Assembly (NCBI RefSeq): GCF_008806975.1
Contig: NZ_CP031728.1
Span: 2,356,001 to 2,420,000 of the forward strand
Direction: 5' to 3'
Origin: Cellvibrio sp. KY-GH-1
Lineage (GTDB): Bacteria > Pseudomonadota > Gammaproteobacteria > Pseudomonadales > Cellvibrionaceae
DNA: 64,000 nt
The position numbers and the translations under genes were made by a program. This document shows positions 35,529 to 43,911 of the stretch, piece after piece; within the stretch, counting starts at the first letter, position 1, and each line of letters starts with the position of its first letter. The notes beneath the pieces were generated by a model that had not been told where the DNA came from, ran no database searches, and worked only from the letters and a program-made list of their open reading frames with translations.

Positions 35529-37176
35529 TTCGGCCTATCCACTGTTTAAGGACTTCGGAAACACGTTCAGGGTCATTTTTCGCAAGCATTTGCAGGTGCT
35601 CGATTTGCAACTCCAGCCCCGACCCAGGCGCCGGCAAGGTGATCTCGGCCAGCGGGCTAAATTCGCCCAAAATGCGCGGGCCGGTTTCGCCTGCGAAAGT
35701 TCGGGGTTCGGTGCGTTCCATCGCCAGGTTCAAGGCCGGTTCCGGTGCAGGCATCAACACTTGGGTGTTGGAGCGAATCAGATCACGCAGGGCCGGGCGC
35801 ACCACCATAAAGATCAGCAGCAAGCTGACCAGCCCGAGAACTCCCATCTTCGCCAGGTCGTACACTTGATTGCTCTCCCACCAGGGCAACGCCTCAACCG
35901 GTGCCTCGGTCGCGGTAAACGGAAACACGCTCAGGGTTAGCAGGTCGCCGCGCTTCTCATCAAAACCGACGGCGCTTTTCACCATGGATTCCAGCTCTGT
36001 GCGCGCTTCTGGCGTCCAGCCACCTTCCGGCGCAGTCGCGGCGTTAATCACTACCGCCACACTCTGGCGACGCAAGGCAAAAGGTGCGTGTTTAACGTGG
36101 GTGACGGATTGGTCGTATTCCATCTGGCGATTGGATTCTTTGCGCAGTGAGGTCGCCGCTTTGTTTTCTGTTGCTGACTCAGCAGCCACCTCACCTTCCG
36201 CTGCGCCATCGGCCGGTTGGTTTTCCTGCTCGGCCGGCGGCACCGGGCGATTACTCAGGGAACCGGGTACGCCTAGCGCGAGCTGATCCAGCACGCTTTC
36301 ATCGCGGGTGATTTCCGAGCGCAAACGAGGATTATTGCCGTAGGACTGGAGGGTTTCTTCGCGCTGACTGAAATCCACGTCCGCCGCTACGCTGATGCGG
36401 TAGTTACCCGCGCCCAGCACTGGCGCCAGCACTTCTTCCACATTGGTTACGGCTTTGGTTTGGTAGTCATTCACCAAGTCCCAGCTCTGTACCGGGCCGG
36501 CGGTTTCATTCAGGCCGCGCGATAAAAGCACGCCGTGTTGATCCACTACGCTTACGTCTTTTGCGGCAAGCTGCGGCACGCTGCTGGCAACCAGGTTCAC
36601 AATCGCACTGACTTGTTCGGGTTTGAGTTTGTAACCGGGTGCCACTTGCAGGATCACCGAGGCTTTGGCCGGGTCGCGTTTACTCACGACAAAGGAGGAA
36701 TTTTCTTGCAACGCCAGATGCACGCGCGCCATTTCCACGCCTTTCATGGTCATCACACTGCGCGCCAGCTCGCCTTCCATACTGCGCTTCAGGCGCACAT
36801 CCTGCACAAACTGGCTGGTGCCCAGCGGCTCTTCCTTATCAAATAATTCGTAGCCATCCGGCTTCTCGGCCTGCACACCTTTGGCACTGAGTAGCATGCG
36901 CGCGCGCGCAATCTGATCCTCGCGTACCAGTACTTGCCCGGTTTGTGGATGTAAGTTGTAGGCAATGGCTTCAGTATCCAGCACCTGCATAACATCGGCG
37001 GCCGAATAGGCTTCGCCCGCACCGTATAACGGGCGATAGGCGCTTTGGTCACGCCATAAATAAAACACTGTACCAATTGCCACCAGCGCCGCGATTCCCG
37101 CCAGAGCCATGAGCGACAAGCGCGGGCTCAGCTTGAAATTAGTGGCAGCCAAGCGATGTTTAAGTAATTGAACCAT
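35500..37176 (-). CDS. fliF: Flagellar MS-ring protein FliF (secondary system)
   Basis: 558 residues. N-terminal membrane segment (about 23-43), YscJ-like ring-building domains (YNLHPQTGQVLVREDQIARA, GTSQFVQDVRLKRSMEGELA), a variable Ala/Glu-rich loop about 295-340, a second membrane segment (about 437-457) and a cytoplasmic tail that binds FliG. Forms the base on which the rod and export gate are built. Starts 20 bp below fliE. Confidence 0.95.
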   Translation of the reverse strand: MVQLLKHRLAATNFKLSPRLSLMALAGIAALVAIGTVFYLWRDQSAYRPLYGAGEAYSAADVMQVLDTEAIAYNLHPQTGQVLVREDQIARARMLLSAKGVQAEKPDGYELFDKEEPLGTSQFVQDVRLKRSMEGELARSVMTMKGVEMARVHLALQENSSFVVSKRDPAKASVILQVAPGYKLKPEQVSAIVNLVASSVPQLAAKDVSVVDQHGVLLSRGLNETAGPVQSWDLVNDYQTKAVTNVEEVLAPVLGAGNYRISVAADVDFSQREETLQSYGNNPRLRSEITRDESVLDQLALGVPGSLSNRPVPPAEQENQPADGAAEGEVAAESATENKAATSLRKESNRQMEYDQSVTHVKHAPFALRRQSVAVVINAATAPEGGWTPEARTELESMVKSAVGFDEKRGDLLTLSVFPFTATEAPVEALPWWESNQVYDLAKMGVLGLVSLLLIFMVVRPALRDLIRSNTQVLMPAPEPALNLAMERTEPRTFAGETGPRILGEFSPLAEITLPAPGSGLELQIEHLQMLAKNDPERVSEVLKQWIGRNERTLNPAS

Positions 37177-37196
37177 GTTGATATCTCACCCGATAA

Positions 37197-37604
37197 TCAC
37201 AGCGGCATGCGCATAACTTCTTCAAATGCGCCGGTAACTTTATTGCGCACTTGCATCAGGGCCGAAAACGCCACACTCGCTTTCTGGCTTTCCACCATCG
37301 CGCCCACCAGGTCGTCGCTCGCACCGGAATCTACCGCTTCGGCCATAGCGCTTGCCTTGTGCTGCTGGGCATCTACGGCCTTGAAGACATCCTCAAACGC
37401 GGTGCGAAATCCTTCCTGGTTGCCCACGTCAACACTGCCTGTGCCTGCAGCCCGTTCAAGACCCAGGTTCAGCGCACCATCCACACCAAAGTGGCTGGCC
37501 GGCGCAATGGCCGGGGCTGTTGCGGGGCCGCCGGCGCTAGCTGCCTGCTTGATCTGGTCCATGCGGCCAAGCAATTCCTGTTGAACTTGCACAATTGAAC
37601 TCAT
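37197..37604 (-). CDS. fliE: Flagellar hook-basal body protein FliE (secondary system)
   Basis: 135 residues. C-terminal two thirds carry the FliE signature: FRTAFEDVFKAVDAQQHKAS, GASDDLVGAMVESQKASVAF, LMQVRNKVTGAFEEVMRMPL. FliE links the MS ring to the rod. First gene of fliE-F-G-H-I-J; lies 67 bp below the LafK-like regulator stop, where a promoter may lie. Confidence 0.92.
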   Translation of the reverse strand: MSSIVQVQQELLGRMDQIKQAASAGGPATAPAIAPASHFGVDGALNLGLERAAGTGSVDVGNQEGFRTAFEDVFKAVDAQQHKASAMAEAVDSGASDDLVGAMVESQKASVAFSALMQVRNKVTGAFEEVMRMPL

Positions 37605-37671
37605 GGTTTATTCCTCGTTGACGCTGCGTCAGTTAATGCTGGTTGAGAATAGGGACATCGATAAAACAGGA

Positions 37672-39153
37672 TCAAAACGTAATCTGCACACCCTGCTCGC
37701 GCATGGCATTCAGGCGATAGCGCAACGCGCGCGGGGTCATCCCCAGGCTTTCCGCCGCCTTGGTTTTGTGGCCGCCAAAACGGCGGATGGTGTCGATAAC
37801 GTGTTGGTATTCAGCCCATTTGCCGCTGGCACGCAGCGCGGCTTTACCACTGACTTCGGCGCTGATCGATGCTATTGCCGGCATGTTGGCTTCGGTGGGC
37901 GCACGCAAGCCCAAATCCTGTGGCTGGATAAACAAGCCATTGCGCAGCACCAGGGCGCGCTGCAACATATTTTCCAGTTCGCGTACATTGCCCGGCCAGT
38001 TGTGCGCAATCAGCGCATCGCAGGCAGCTTGGGTTAAAAGGTCGTCGCGCTGTTCATGGGGCGCGTGTTTGCGAATCAAGCGGCTGGCCAGTGGCAGCAC
38101 ATCGTCTTTGCGTTCGCGTAGCGGGCTGATGTGGAGTGGCAGAACATCTAACCGGAACATCAAATCCGAACGGAACCGTCCCTCAGCTACTTCCAGCGGC
38201 AAGTCGCGGTTGGTCGCGGCGATAATGCGCACATTCAGGGGGATTTCTTTGTGGCCGCCGAGGCGCTCTACTTTCTGTTCCTGCAATACGCGCAACAACT
38301 TGGCTTGCAGGCCGAGCGGCAATTCGCCGATTTCATCCAGCAGCAAAGTACCGCCGTTGGCCAATTCAAACTTGCCCGGTTGGGCCGCCGTGGCTCCGGT
38401 AAAGGCGCCTTTCTCGTGACCGAATAACAGGGATTCGAGCATTTGCTCGGGAATCGCCGCACAGTTAACCGCGATAAAAGGGGCATCGTCCGCGGCTGAA
38501 AAGCGGTGAATGTAGCGCGCCATCATCTCTTTGCCGGTTCCGGTTTCGCCAGTGATCAGGATGGGCGCATTCGCCATGGCCACACGCTGGGCCATCGCCA
38601 ACAACCGGCGGCCAGCGCGCGAGCGAGTGACAAAAATCTCTTCTGCAGCCAGGGCGGACTCCAAACGCTGCAACAAGAGTGTGAGTTGCGAACTGCTAAA
38701 GGGCGCGAGCAGATAATCCACACAGCCCATTTCCAGCAGGGCGGCCGCTTTTTCCTGATCGGCGTATTCCACCACCGGAATAATGCTTAGCTGAGGAGCT
38801 TCAGCGATCAATGCACCCACGCGGGCAAACAGGCTGGAACCGGGGAAGCTGCTGACAAACACAAACACCATATTGGCACTGGCAATCAGCCCGCTACTCA
38901 GCTCGCCAAATTCCGCGCAGTGAATTAACGGGCAGCCAGTGTATTCCAGGCTGGCAGTTAACTGGCTATAGGCCTCATCGCGCGGGCGACCGAGAATCAT
39001 CACCTTGCGTGCGGGCTTGGCGCCGCTGGTAACTTCCGCCACCTGAACCCGCTTGAAGCTTTTATCGTCAAACAGACGCTCATCGGCAAATCGATCATTG
39101 CGGCCTGTGAAGCGAGTGTTGATTGTCGCCTGGTTTGTGGACATCACCGTCAT
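37672..39153 (-). CDS. Sigma-54-dependent flagellar regulator (LafK/FlrC-like)
   Basis: 493 residues from the ATG at 39153, which follows AGGAAAGG; an ATG at 39144 is also possible. N-terminal receiver-like domain (about 45-165) without the usual phosphoacceptor aspartate (MVFVFVSSFPGSS at that strand). Central AAA domain with Walker A GETGTGKE (about 202-209) and the sigma-54 contact loop GAFTGA (about 249-254), then DLMFRLDVLPLHI. C-terminal Fis-type HTH: FGGHKTKAAESLGMTPRALR. Position between fliE and divergent fliM is exactly that of lafK in lateral/Flag-2 clusters. It should activate sigma-54 promoters of the cluster, probably independent of phosphorylation. Confidence 0.88.
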   Translation of the reverse strand: MTVMSTNQATINTRFTGRNDRFADERLFDDKSFKRVQVAEVTSGAKPARKVMILGRPRDEAYSQLTASLEYTGCPLIHCAEFGELSSGLIASANMVFVFVSSFPGSSLFARVGALIAEAPQLSIIPVVEYADQEKAAALLEMGCVDYLLAPFSSSQLTLLLQRLESALAAEEIFVTRSRAGRRLLAMAQRVAMANAPILITGETGTGKEMMARYIHRFSAADDAPFIAVNCAAIPEQMLESLLFGHEKGAFTGATAAQPGKFELANGGTLLLDEIGELPLGLQAKLLRVLQEQKVERLGGHKEIPLNVRIIAATNRDLPLEVAEGRFRSDLMFRLDVLPLHISPLRERKDDVLPLASRLIRKHAPHEQRDDLLTQAACDALIAHNWPGNVRELENMLQRALVLRNGLFIQPQDLGLRAPTEANMPAIASISAEVSGKAALRASGKWAEYQHVIDTIRRFGGHKTKAAESLGMTPRALRYRLNAMREQGVQITF

Positions 39154-39635
39154 CACCTTTCCTGTCTGATTAGGATCAGCTAATAGAATCATCTATTAGA
39201 CTTTGGCTATGAATTTATTGGCTTTCATTGGTTTTTCATTAAAGTTTTTCTTCCCTTCGGTCGCCTTTATCTTTCAAGCCGCGCTATGGGCTGACATAGA
39301 TACATGTGACGCAAGACCAGAAGATATGTGAACCACTTCATGTGTTCGAACATTAGCAACAGCCCTTCAAATCACTAAATCATTTGATCTCAAATGAAAT
39401 CAAACGGGCTAAAACCCGCTCAAAAACAGCTTTTGATATCTATTGATTTAATCTCCGGCAGAACCCCCTCCTATACTCGCCTTCGTGACGATCATCACAG
39501 CAGCACTTTGACGCAGTGCCTGATCGTCCCGGGATTTACTGCAACAAAAGGACTGGGCTGACTGGTTACGGATTGCTCGCCGGCAATACGCACCAGCCAG
39601 GTAAATAGAAAGGCAACTCACAGACGTTCAACATC
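39154..39635. promoter_or_regulatory. Divergent control region between regulator and fliM
   Basis: 482 bp without a credible gene. Visible elements: an 18-bp palindrome TCATTTGA-TC-TCAAATGA at 39380-39397, a possible -10 box TATACT at 39472-39477, and GTGACGATCATCAC at 39485-39498, a GTGA-N6-TCAC pattern like a CRP site. A strict sigma-54 promoter (GG-N10-GC) was not found facing fliM. Assignments are tentative. Confidence 0.4.
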
Positions 39636-40496
39636 ATGACAACCGTGAAGAGCACCATGACGATTAACGCCAAAGTTCATCACAAGGTAGCCGCCGACCA
39701 GCTGACACGGTTAAAGCCGCACAAGCTGGGCCGCCCCTATCACAAGATTCCGCAGTTCATCCACGAGATATCTAATAAGTATCCACGGGTGATCAGCGAC
39801 TATTTCCTGCGCAATTACCGGATCAACCTGGAACTGACCCGCGTACAAGTCCATGAAGCGCGCGCCGAGGATGCCGAATGTCTCTATCGCGGCGCCTTGG
39901 GCAAGGTGGGTTTTGCAATTGAGCGCAGCCTGCTAACTGAAGTGCTTGAGTGTTACTACGGCGGCATAGGCCTGCCCAACCAAGGGGATACGCCGGTCAG
40001 CGTTTCCGAACAGCGCATGCGCAGCCGCCTGGGGATAGATGTGGCCCAGATTTTTGCGCGCGCCCTGCTCGGCGGTGAAACCTTTGGCGATCTAAAGCCC
40101 TGGGAAAACGCTTACGAAGACACCCAATGGGAATATGTTGCCGAGTTCCGCTACCACAGCCATATCACCAACAAGCAGTCATCCATCTTTATTTATCTGG
40201 ATACGCAACTGGTGGATGAGCTGACCAATCGCATGACCAGCCCGGCACCAGCCCCGGCGAGCGTTAACCCGATCAACCAGATCATCCATCTGCCGATCCG
40301 GCTCAACTGTGTTATCGCCGCCCTGCAAATGCCCCTGTCTCAGGTGCTGGCATTACAAGTTGGCGACGTAGTGATGATGCGCATGCGCGAGCGCTGCGAT
40401 GTAGAAATTAACCAGGAAAAACTCTTTCGCGGCGCCATGTTTGAAGACGATGGAGCACTCTTTTTAACCTCTCTGGAGAGCGTGAAAACATCATGA
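39636..40496 (+). CDS. fliM: Flagellar motor switch protein FliM (secondary system)
   Basis: 286 residues, shorter than the usual 320-330. The N-terminal CheY-binding peptide (LSQxEIDALL) of polar FliM is missing; the chain starts with MTTVKSTMTINAKVHHKV. The middle part corresponds to the FliM core and residues about 205-283 form the SpoA-type C-domain (LPIRLNCVIAALQMPLSQVL, MMRMRERCDVEINQEKLFRG). It builds the C ring with FliN and FliG. Start ATG at 39636 is supported by position only; an in-frame ATG at 39657 is possible. Overlaps fliN by 4 bp. Confidence 0.85.
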   Translation: MTTVKSTMTINAKVHHKVAADQLTRLKPHKLGRPYHKIPQFIHEISNKYPRVISDYFLRNYRINLELTRVQVHEARAEDAECLYRGALGKVGFAIERSLLTEVLECYYGGIGLPNQGDTPVSVSEQRMRSRLGIDVAQIFARALLGGETFGDLKPWENAYEDTQWEYVAEFRYHSHITNKQSSIFIYLDTQLVDELTNRMTSPAPAPASVNPINQIIHLPIRLNCVIAALQMPLSQVLALQVGDVVMMRMRERCDVEINQEKLFRGAMFEDDGALFLTSLESVKTS

Positions 40497-40882
40497 ATAA
40501 CCAATTCAATGACAACGACTTTGACAACCTGATGAGCGCGGGCGAACTGGGCTTGCCGCCCATGCAGGAGTCTGCCCCTTTTAACAATCCATTTGATGCG
40601 CCCGCACCCACACCGCAAGCGCCGCAGCAGGATTTAAGTTTCTTCGGCAAGATTCCGGTGAACGTAACCCTGGAAGTGGCATCCACTGAAATACCGCTCA
40701 AGGATTTAATGGAAGTGGATGTCAGTAGCGTAATCGCACTCGACAAGCTTGCCGGTGAGCCGCTCGATGTAAAAGTCAACGGTGCACTCTTCGCCAAAGC
40801 GGAAGTGGTCGTGATGAATGGCAACTACGGGCTGCGCATCCTGGAATTAACCGGTGCCGGTTTGAGCGGACTGACTTCATGA
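40493..40882 (+). CDS. fliN: Flagellar motor switch protein FliN (secondary system)
   Basis: 129 residues. A Pro/Asn/Ala-rich N-terminal segment (to about 45) precedes a SpoA domain: FFGKIPVNVTLEVASTEIPL, DVSSVIALDKLAGEPLDVKV, LFAKAEVVVMNGNYGLRI. FliN forms the lower C ring and docks FliH. Overlaps fliM (ATGA) and fliP (4 bp). Confidence 0.93.
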   Translation: MNNQFNDNDFDNLMSAGELGLPPMQESAPFNNPFDAPAPTPQAPQQDLSFFGKIPVNVTLEVASTEIPLKDLMEVDVSSVIALDKLAGEPLDVKVNGALFAKAEVVVMNGNYGLRILELTGAGLSGLTS

Positions 40883-41628
40883 TGCGTTGCTTCCACATCA
40901 TTACGGCATTAGCCCTGTTATTACTGCCCTCGCCGTCGTTTGCAGCGGGCGGTGATATCACCTTGCTGAATATTACCGACACCGAAAACGGCCAGGAGAT
41001 GAGCGTCAAACTGCAAATCCTGGTACTGATGACGTTGCTCGGTTTTTTGCCGGCGATGCTCATGATGATGACCTGCTTTACGCGCTTTATTATCGTGCTC
41101 GCGATTTTGCGCCAGGCGATTGGATTGCAACAGAGCCCGCCCAACCCGGTGTTAATCGGTGTTGCATTATGTTTGACACTGTTGGTGATGCGCCCGGTCG
41201 GCAACGAAATTTACACCAAGGCTTATGTTCCCTTTGAAGCGGATCAAATCACCTTGCAACAAAGTTTGGGTGAAGGAAAACAAATCCTGAGCCGCTTTAT
41301 GCTCGCACAAACCAGCGCCAGCTCGCTCGACACCATGATCGCCTTGTCCGGTGAGGCGCGCCCCAATGAATTAAAAGATCTGGATTTTTTTGTCCTGCTG
41401 CCCGCGTTTGTATTGAGCGAATTAAAAACCGCTTTTCAAATTGGCTTTATGATTTTTGTTCCGTTTTTGGTCATTGACCTGATTGTCGCCAGCGTGCTTA
41501 TGGCCATGGGGATGATGATGCTCTCCCCCATGATGATCTCCCTGCCGTTTAAATTAATGGTGTTTGTATTAGTAGATGGCTGGACGCTATTAGTCGGCAC
41601 ACTGACGACGAGTATTCAGCCGTTTTAG
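40879..41628 (+). CDS. fliP: Flagellar export gate protein FliP (secondary system)
   Basis: 249 residues. Cleavable signal peptide (LLLLPSPSFAAGG), then four membrane segments with the FliP signatures LMTLLGFLPAMLMMMTCFTR and LLPAFVLSELKTAFQIGFMI. FliP forms the core of the export pore with FliQ and FliR. No fliO precedes it, matching lateral-type clusters. Confidence 0.96.
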   Translation: MMRCFHIITALALLLLPSPSFAAGGDITLLNITDTENGQEMSVKLQILVLMTLLGFLPAMLMMMTCFTRFIIVLAILRQAIGLQQSPPNPVLIGVALCLTLLVMRPVGNEIYTKAYVPFEADQITLQQSLGEGKQILSRFMLAQTSASSLDTMIALSGEARPNELKDLDFFVLLPAFVLSELKTAFQIGFMIFVPFLVIDLIVASVLMAMGMMMLSPMMISLPFKLMVFVLVDGWTLLVGTLTTSIQPF

Positions 41629-41693
41629 CGTTGTTTTTCAGCAACGTTTTTTGCACAACAATTTCAATTCTCCTTTTTTGCAGGGCGATAATC

Positions 41694-41966
41694 ATGATGA
41701 CTCCGGAAGCTGCAACGACGTTAATTGCCAACGCGGTTTATATCACCGGTTTGGTAGTGTGCGTGCTGATTGTGCCGAGTTTGATTGGTGGATTGATCGT
41801 GAGCATATTTCAAGCCGCGACACAAATTAACGAGCAAATGCTGAGCTTTTTACCGCGTTTGCTAATCACCCTCGGCATGTTGTTATTTGCCGGCAACTGG
41901 ATTCTGCAAACCCTGAGCGATTTGTTTGTGCAAATTTTCCAGCAAGCCGGAACCTTAATTGGCTAA
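41694..41966 (+). CDS. fliQ: Flagellar export gate protein FliQ (secondary system)
   Basis: 90 residues from the ATG at 41694, giving the standard FliQ length; the open frame back to 41631 adds 21 non-conserved residues. Two membrane helices: VYITGLVVCVLIVPSLIGGL and PRLLITLGMLLFAGNWILQT. IVSIFQAATQINEQMLSF between them is the FliQ signature. Confidence 0.94.
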   Translation: MMTPEAATTLIANAVYITGLVVCVLIVPSLIGGLIVSIFQAATQINEQMLSFLPRLLITLGMLLFAGNWILQTLSDLFVQIFQQAGTLIG

Positions 41967-41971
41967 CGCCA

Positions 41972-42772
41972 ATGAATGCACCTATGACCACGGCGCCTAT
42001 TTTTGAACTCAGCCAATTGCTGCGCGATGCGCAAGCCTATTGGTGGCCGTTCTGCCGTTTGCTCGCACTACTGAGCATGGCGCCGCTGTTTAATCACAAA
42101 AGTGTTTCCATTCGCGTGCGCGTACTTCTGGCATTGGTACTGACGTTTGCTTTAGGAAAAATGTTACCCGTTCCACCGGAGATAGAACCCCTTTCACTCA
42201 AAGGCATTATGACCACCTTCGAGCAAATTATTTTCGGAGTGATTTTAGGTTTGATGCTGCAACTGGTGTTTACCATTTTTATGCTGGTGGGCGAAGTCAT
42301 TTCCGGGCAGATGGGGATGAGCATGGCGCGCTATAACGACCCTACTAACGGCGTTTCATCGTCATCGATTATTTACCAGTTGTATTTTATTTTGCTGGTG
42401 TTTTTATTTTTTTCTATCGATTGCCATTTATTAATCATCAGCGTCTTCTACCAAAGTTTTATCCACTGGCCGGTGGGCGGTGGTTTGCATTATCTCGGCA
42501 TTGAGGCATTTTTACGCGGTATTGCCTGGACCTTTTCGGCGGCGGTATTAATCAGCCTGCCGATCGTATTTTGTATGGCGTTGGTGCAATTTTGTTTCGG
42601 TTTATTAAACCGCATTTCACCCGCCATGAACCTCTTTTCACTCGGTTTTCCCATCACCATCCTGGTGGGCTTGCTGTGTATCTACCTGACCTTACCCAAT
42701 ATGCCACATAGCTACCTGCACTTAACGCGTGAGCTGCTGGACACTATTGGCCTCGCACTGCAAGGAGCCTGA
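41972..42772 (+). CDS. fliR: Flagellar export gate protein FliR (secondary system)
   Basis: 266 residues and about six membrane segments. FliR features: FCRLLALLSMAPLFNHKSVS near the N-terminus, GEVISGQMGMSMARYNDPTN in the middle and GLLNRISPAMNLFSLGFPIT near the end. Starts 5 bp after fliQ and ends 3 bp before flhB, so the export genes are tightly packed. Confidence 0.95.
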   Translation: MNAPMTTAPIFELSQLLRDAQAYWWPFCRLLALLSMAPLFNHKSVSIRVRVLLALVLTFALGKMLPVPPEIEPLSLKGIMTTFEQIIFGVILGLMLQLVFTIFMLVGEVISGQMGMSMARYNDPTNGVSSSSIIYQLYFILLVFLFFSIDCHLLIISVFYQSFIHWPVGGGLHYLGIEAFLRGIAWTFSAAVLISLPIVFCMALVQFCFGLLNRISPAMNLFSLGFPITILVGLLCIYLTLPNMPHSYLHLTRELLDTIGLALQGA

Positions 42773-42775
42773 TAA

Positions 42776-43909
42776 ATGGCCGACGACAGCAGTAGCCAGG
42801 AAAAAACAGAAGAGGCATCGGCCCAGAAACTCAAAAAGAGTAAAGACGAAGGGCAGGTCGCACGCTCGAAAGATCTGGCGACCACTATATCGCTGTTGGC
42901 AACGCTATTGGTATTGAAATACAGCATAGGTTTTTACTCGGAAAGCCTGCGCGGGAGCTTTCGTCTTTCTTACGTAAATTTCCATGAATCCACTATTCGT
43001 TTGGATGACCTGCAACTGTTACTAACAGAAAATATTATTCTGTTTATTAAAGTACTGCTGCCCTTGTTAATCACACCAATACTGGTTGTGAGCCTGTCAT
43101 TAGTGCCTGGCGGCTGGGTGTTTGCCAGCAAGAATTTTATGCCGCAATTTAGCCGCATGAATCCCATCAAAGGCTTGGGAAAGATTGTCTCTGCACAAAA
43201 TTGGACCGAGTTATTAAAGTCCCTGCTCAAAGTCACCGTGCTGTTGCTGGCGGCTTGGTGGTTGGTGATTGAAGCCAGCTCCCATTTAATTGAATTGCAA
43301 CGCAGCGATTTACCCGGCGCTATCGGCAATGCATTCAGTTTATTGTTTAACACCACCCTCGCCCTGCTGGTGGTATTTATTCTTTTCTCGTTTATTGACA
43401 TTCCTTTGCAGCGCTTCTTCTTCCTCAAAAAAATGCGCATGAGCAAGCAGGAAGTGAAAGAAGAACACAAAAACCAGGAAGGCCGCCCGGAAGTCAAAGC
43501 CCGCATTAAACAATTACAGCGGCAAATGTTGCAGCGCCAGATTAATAAAGTGATCAAGGATGCCGATGTGGTTATCGTCAACCCGGAGCACTATGCCGTC
43601 GCCTTGAAATACGATTTGAAAAAAGCCAAGGCACCTTATGTGTTGGCCAAAGGCGTGGATGAACTCGCGCTCTACATGAAGAAACTCGCTGCCAGCAATA
43701 ATTTGGAAGTGGTGGAAATGCCACCTTTGGCGCGTGCGATTTACCACACCACCCGTATTAACCAGCAAATTCCCGCTCCGCTTTACACAGCGGTCGCTCA
43801 TGTACTGACGTATATTTTGCACCTGCGCGCCTATCGCCAGGGCCGCCGTAACAAACCCATTTTGCCAAGCAACCTTCCGATTCCGGCCAGCATGGCCAAC
43901 AGGACTTAA
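42776..43909 (+). CDS. flhB: Flagellar export switch protein FlhB (secondary system), NPEH variant
   Basis: 377 residues. N-terminal EKTEEASAQKLKKSKDEGQV, four membrane segments (about 35-52, 85-112, 147-168, 186-208) and a cytoplasmic C-domain. The autocleavage site is Asn269-Pro270-Glu271-His272, at the same numbers as Salmonella NPTH but with Glu for Thr. Cleavage between Asn and Pro normally switches export from hook to filament substrates. A trailing Pro/Arg/Asn-rich tail follows residue 350. Confidence 0.95.
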   Translation: MADDSSSQEKTEEASAQKLKKSKDEGQVARSKDLATTISLLATLLVLKYSIGFYSESLRGSFRLSYVNFHESTIRLDDLQLLLTENIILFIKVLLPLLITPILVVSLSLVPGGWVFASKNFMPQFSRMNPIKGLGKIVSAQNWTELLKSLLKVTVLLLAAWWLVIEASSHLIELQRSDLPGAIGNAFSLLFNTTLALLVVFILFSFIDIPLQRFFFLKKMRMSKQEVKEEHKNQEGRPEVKARIKQLQRQMLQRQINKVIKDADVVIVNPEHYAVALKYDLKKAKAPYVLAKGVDELALYMKKLAASNNLEVVEMPPLARAIYHTTRINQQIPAPLYTAVAHVLTYILHLRAYRQGRRNKPILPSNLPIPASMANRT

Positions 43910-43911
43910 CC

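Noticed and set aside
39570..39590. Sigma-54 promoter CTGGTTACGGATTGCT
   Set aside because: GG and GC are 9 rather than 10 bases apart, so the site does not meet the strict rule.
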